NCBI GenBank assembly: GCA_030950865.1
Contig: JAUZQR010000366.1
Span: 1 to 6,940 of the forward strand
DNA: 6,940 bases
DNA from: Mariprofundaceae bacterium
GTDB taxonomy: Bacteria; Pseudomonadota; Zetaproteobacteria; Mariprofundales; Mariprofundaceae
Direction of reading: 5' to 3'
Shown: in pieces, positions 6,693 to 6,940 of the stretch
Position numbering within the stretch: position 1 is the stretch's first letter
Layout of the letters: each line of letters opens with the position of its first letter
Position numbers and translations under genes: made by a program
Notes under the pieces: model-generated
What the model saw: only the letters and a program-made list of their open reading frames with translations
Database searches by the model: none
What the model was told of the DNA's origin: nothing

Positions 6693-6730
6693 TTAAGGAA
6701 GCACTGATGAACTCAGGAGCACTTCCCTAA
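6693..6730. repeat. Imperfect palindrome / stem-loop upstream of yhbY
   Basis: TTAAGGAAG (6693-6701) pairs with CTTCCCTAA (6722-6730) with a single mismatch, and inside it CTGA (6704-6707) pairs with TCAG (6713-6716) around a five-base loop. The internal loop is unequal (CA against GAGCA). The structure ends 21 bp before the yhbY ATG. A TATATT hexamer at 6666-6671 would, if it is a -10 element, put the palindrome in the yhbY leader RNA, but no good -35 goes with it. Neither strand has a T-run after the stem, so it does not look like an ordinary terminator. It could be a leader structure, an operator, or a remnant of insertion-sequence ends. Confidence 0.45.
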
Positions 6731-6751
6731 CCCACACATGAGAGAGTCACT

Positions 6752-6940
6752 ATGCCCATCAACAGCAAACAGCGCAAAGCGTTAAAAGCCAAAGCCCACC
6801 ATCTAAAACCAGTCATTCGCATCGGTCAGCATGGCGTTTCTGAAGGCGTTGTCGCTGAAACCAATATTGCTCTAGATACCCACGAACTGATCAAGGTTCA
6901 AATTCAGCAAGGTGATCGTGATGAGCGCCACGCCGCCATG
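6752..6940 (+). CDS. yhbY: YhbY family ribosome-associated RNA-binding protein (partial, N-terminal 63 codons)
   Basis: The gene starts at ATG 6752 with a GAGAGAG ribosome site at 6740-6746 and is cut by the window end. Full-length relatives are about 95-100 residues, so about two thirds is present. The translation opens MPINSKQRKALKAKAHHLKP and continues with the CRM-domain core: the GxxG RNA-binding loop (GQHG, 25-28), the conserved VSEGVVAE helix and HELIKVQI strand. YhbY binds the precursor 50S ribosomal subunit and belongs to the CRM (chloroplast splicing and ribosome maturation) family. In E. coli it sits beside rlmE and ftsH; whether that holds here lies outside the window. It is divergent from the diguanylate cyclase gene across a 169-bp region. 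The identification is secure. Confidence 0.92.
   Translation, partial: MPINSKQRKALKAKAHHLKPVIRIGQHGVSEGVVAETNIALDTHELIKVQIQQGDRDERHAAM

Noticed and set aside
6583..6751. A CRP (cAMP receptor) binding site in the divergent region, expected if the adenylate cyclase regulates itself
   Set aside because: I found no TGTGA-N6-TCACA-like palindrome; the only hint, AGTCACT at 6745, has no partner half-site at the right spacing.

Overview
The window looks like a piece of a Gram-negative, proteobacterial chromosome. The evidence is an RND-type inner-membrane efflux pump end, a lipobox lipoprotein that should go to the outer membrane, the non-mevalonate isoprenoid enzyme IspG, and the ispG-hisS pairing familiar from Proteobacteria. 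The base composition is moderate and dense coding leaves almost no free DNA. I cannot name a genus; a gamma- or zetaproteobacterium-like host would fit, but that is inference.

Layout. On the plus strand the window opens with the last 51 codons of an RND transporter (1-156), followed by a stand-alone F1 ATP synthase epsilon gene, atpC (243-686, TTG start). Its stop codon overlaps the stop codon of hisS, which arrives from the other strand. From 6582 down to 683 everything is on the minus strand, in the transcription order: diguanylate cyclase with an N-terminal Rossmann domain (6582-5701), membrane class III adenylate cyclase (5670-4198), TPR-like lipoprotein (4201-3077), ispG (3023-1923), hisS (1921-683). 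The gaps are 30 bp, a 4-base overlap, 53 bp and 1 bp, with no convincing terminator in any of them, so all five could be one transcription unit. A 169-bp divergent region then leads to yhbY, which runs off the right edge on the plus strand.

How the genes fit together. The first three minus-strand genes form a second-messenger cassette. It holds a soluble c-di-GMP synthase whose sensor-like domain has a dinucleotide-binding signature, a transmembrane cyclase predicted to make cAMP with a periplasmic sensor segment and HAMP domain, and an exported lipoprotein translationally coupled to that cyclase. The downstream pair, ispG and hisS, is housekeeping (isoprenoid precursor synthesis and histidyl-tRNA charging) and is itself tightly coupled.

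The points most worth a second look are the Rossmann-GGDEF fusion, the cyclase-lipoprotein pair as a possible envelope-to-cytoplasm signalling device, the atpC gene outside an ATP synthase operon, and an imperfect palindrome in front of yhbY. I saw no CRISPR array, tRNA, rRNA or intact mobile element. No intergenic stretch exceeds 170 bp.
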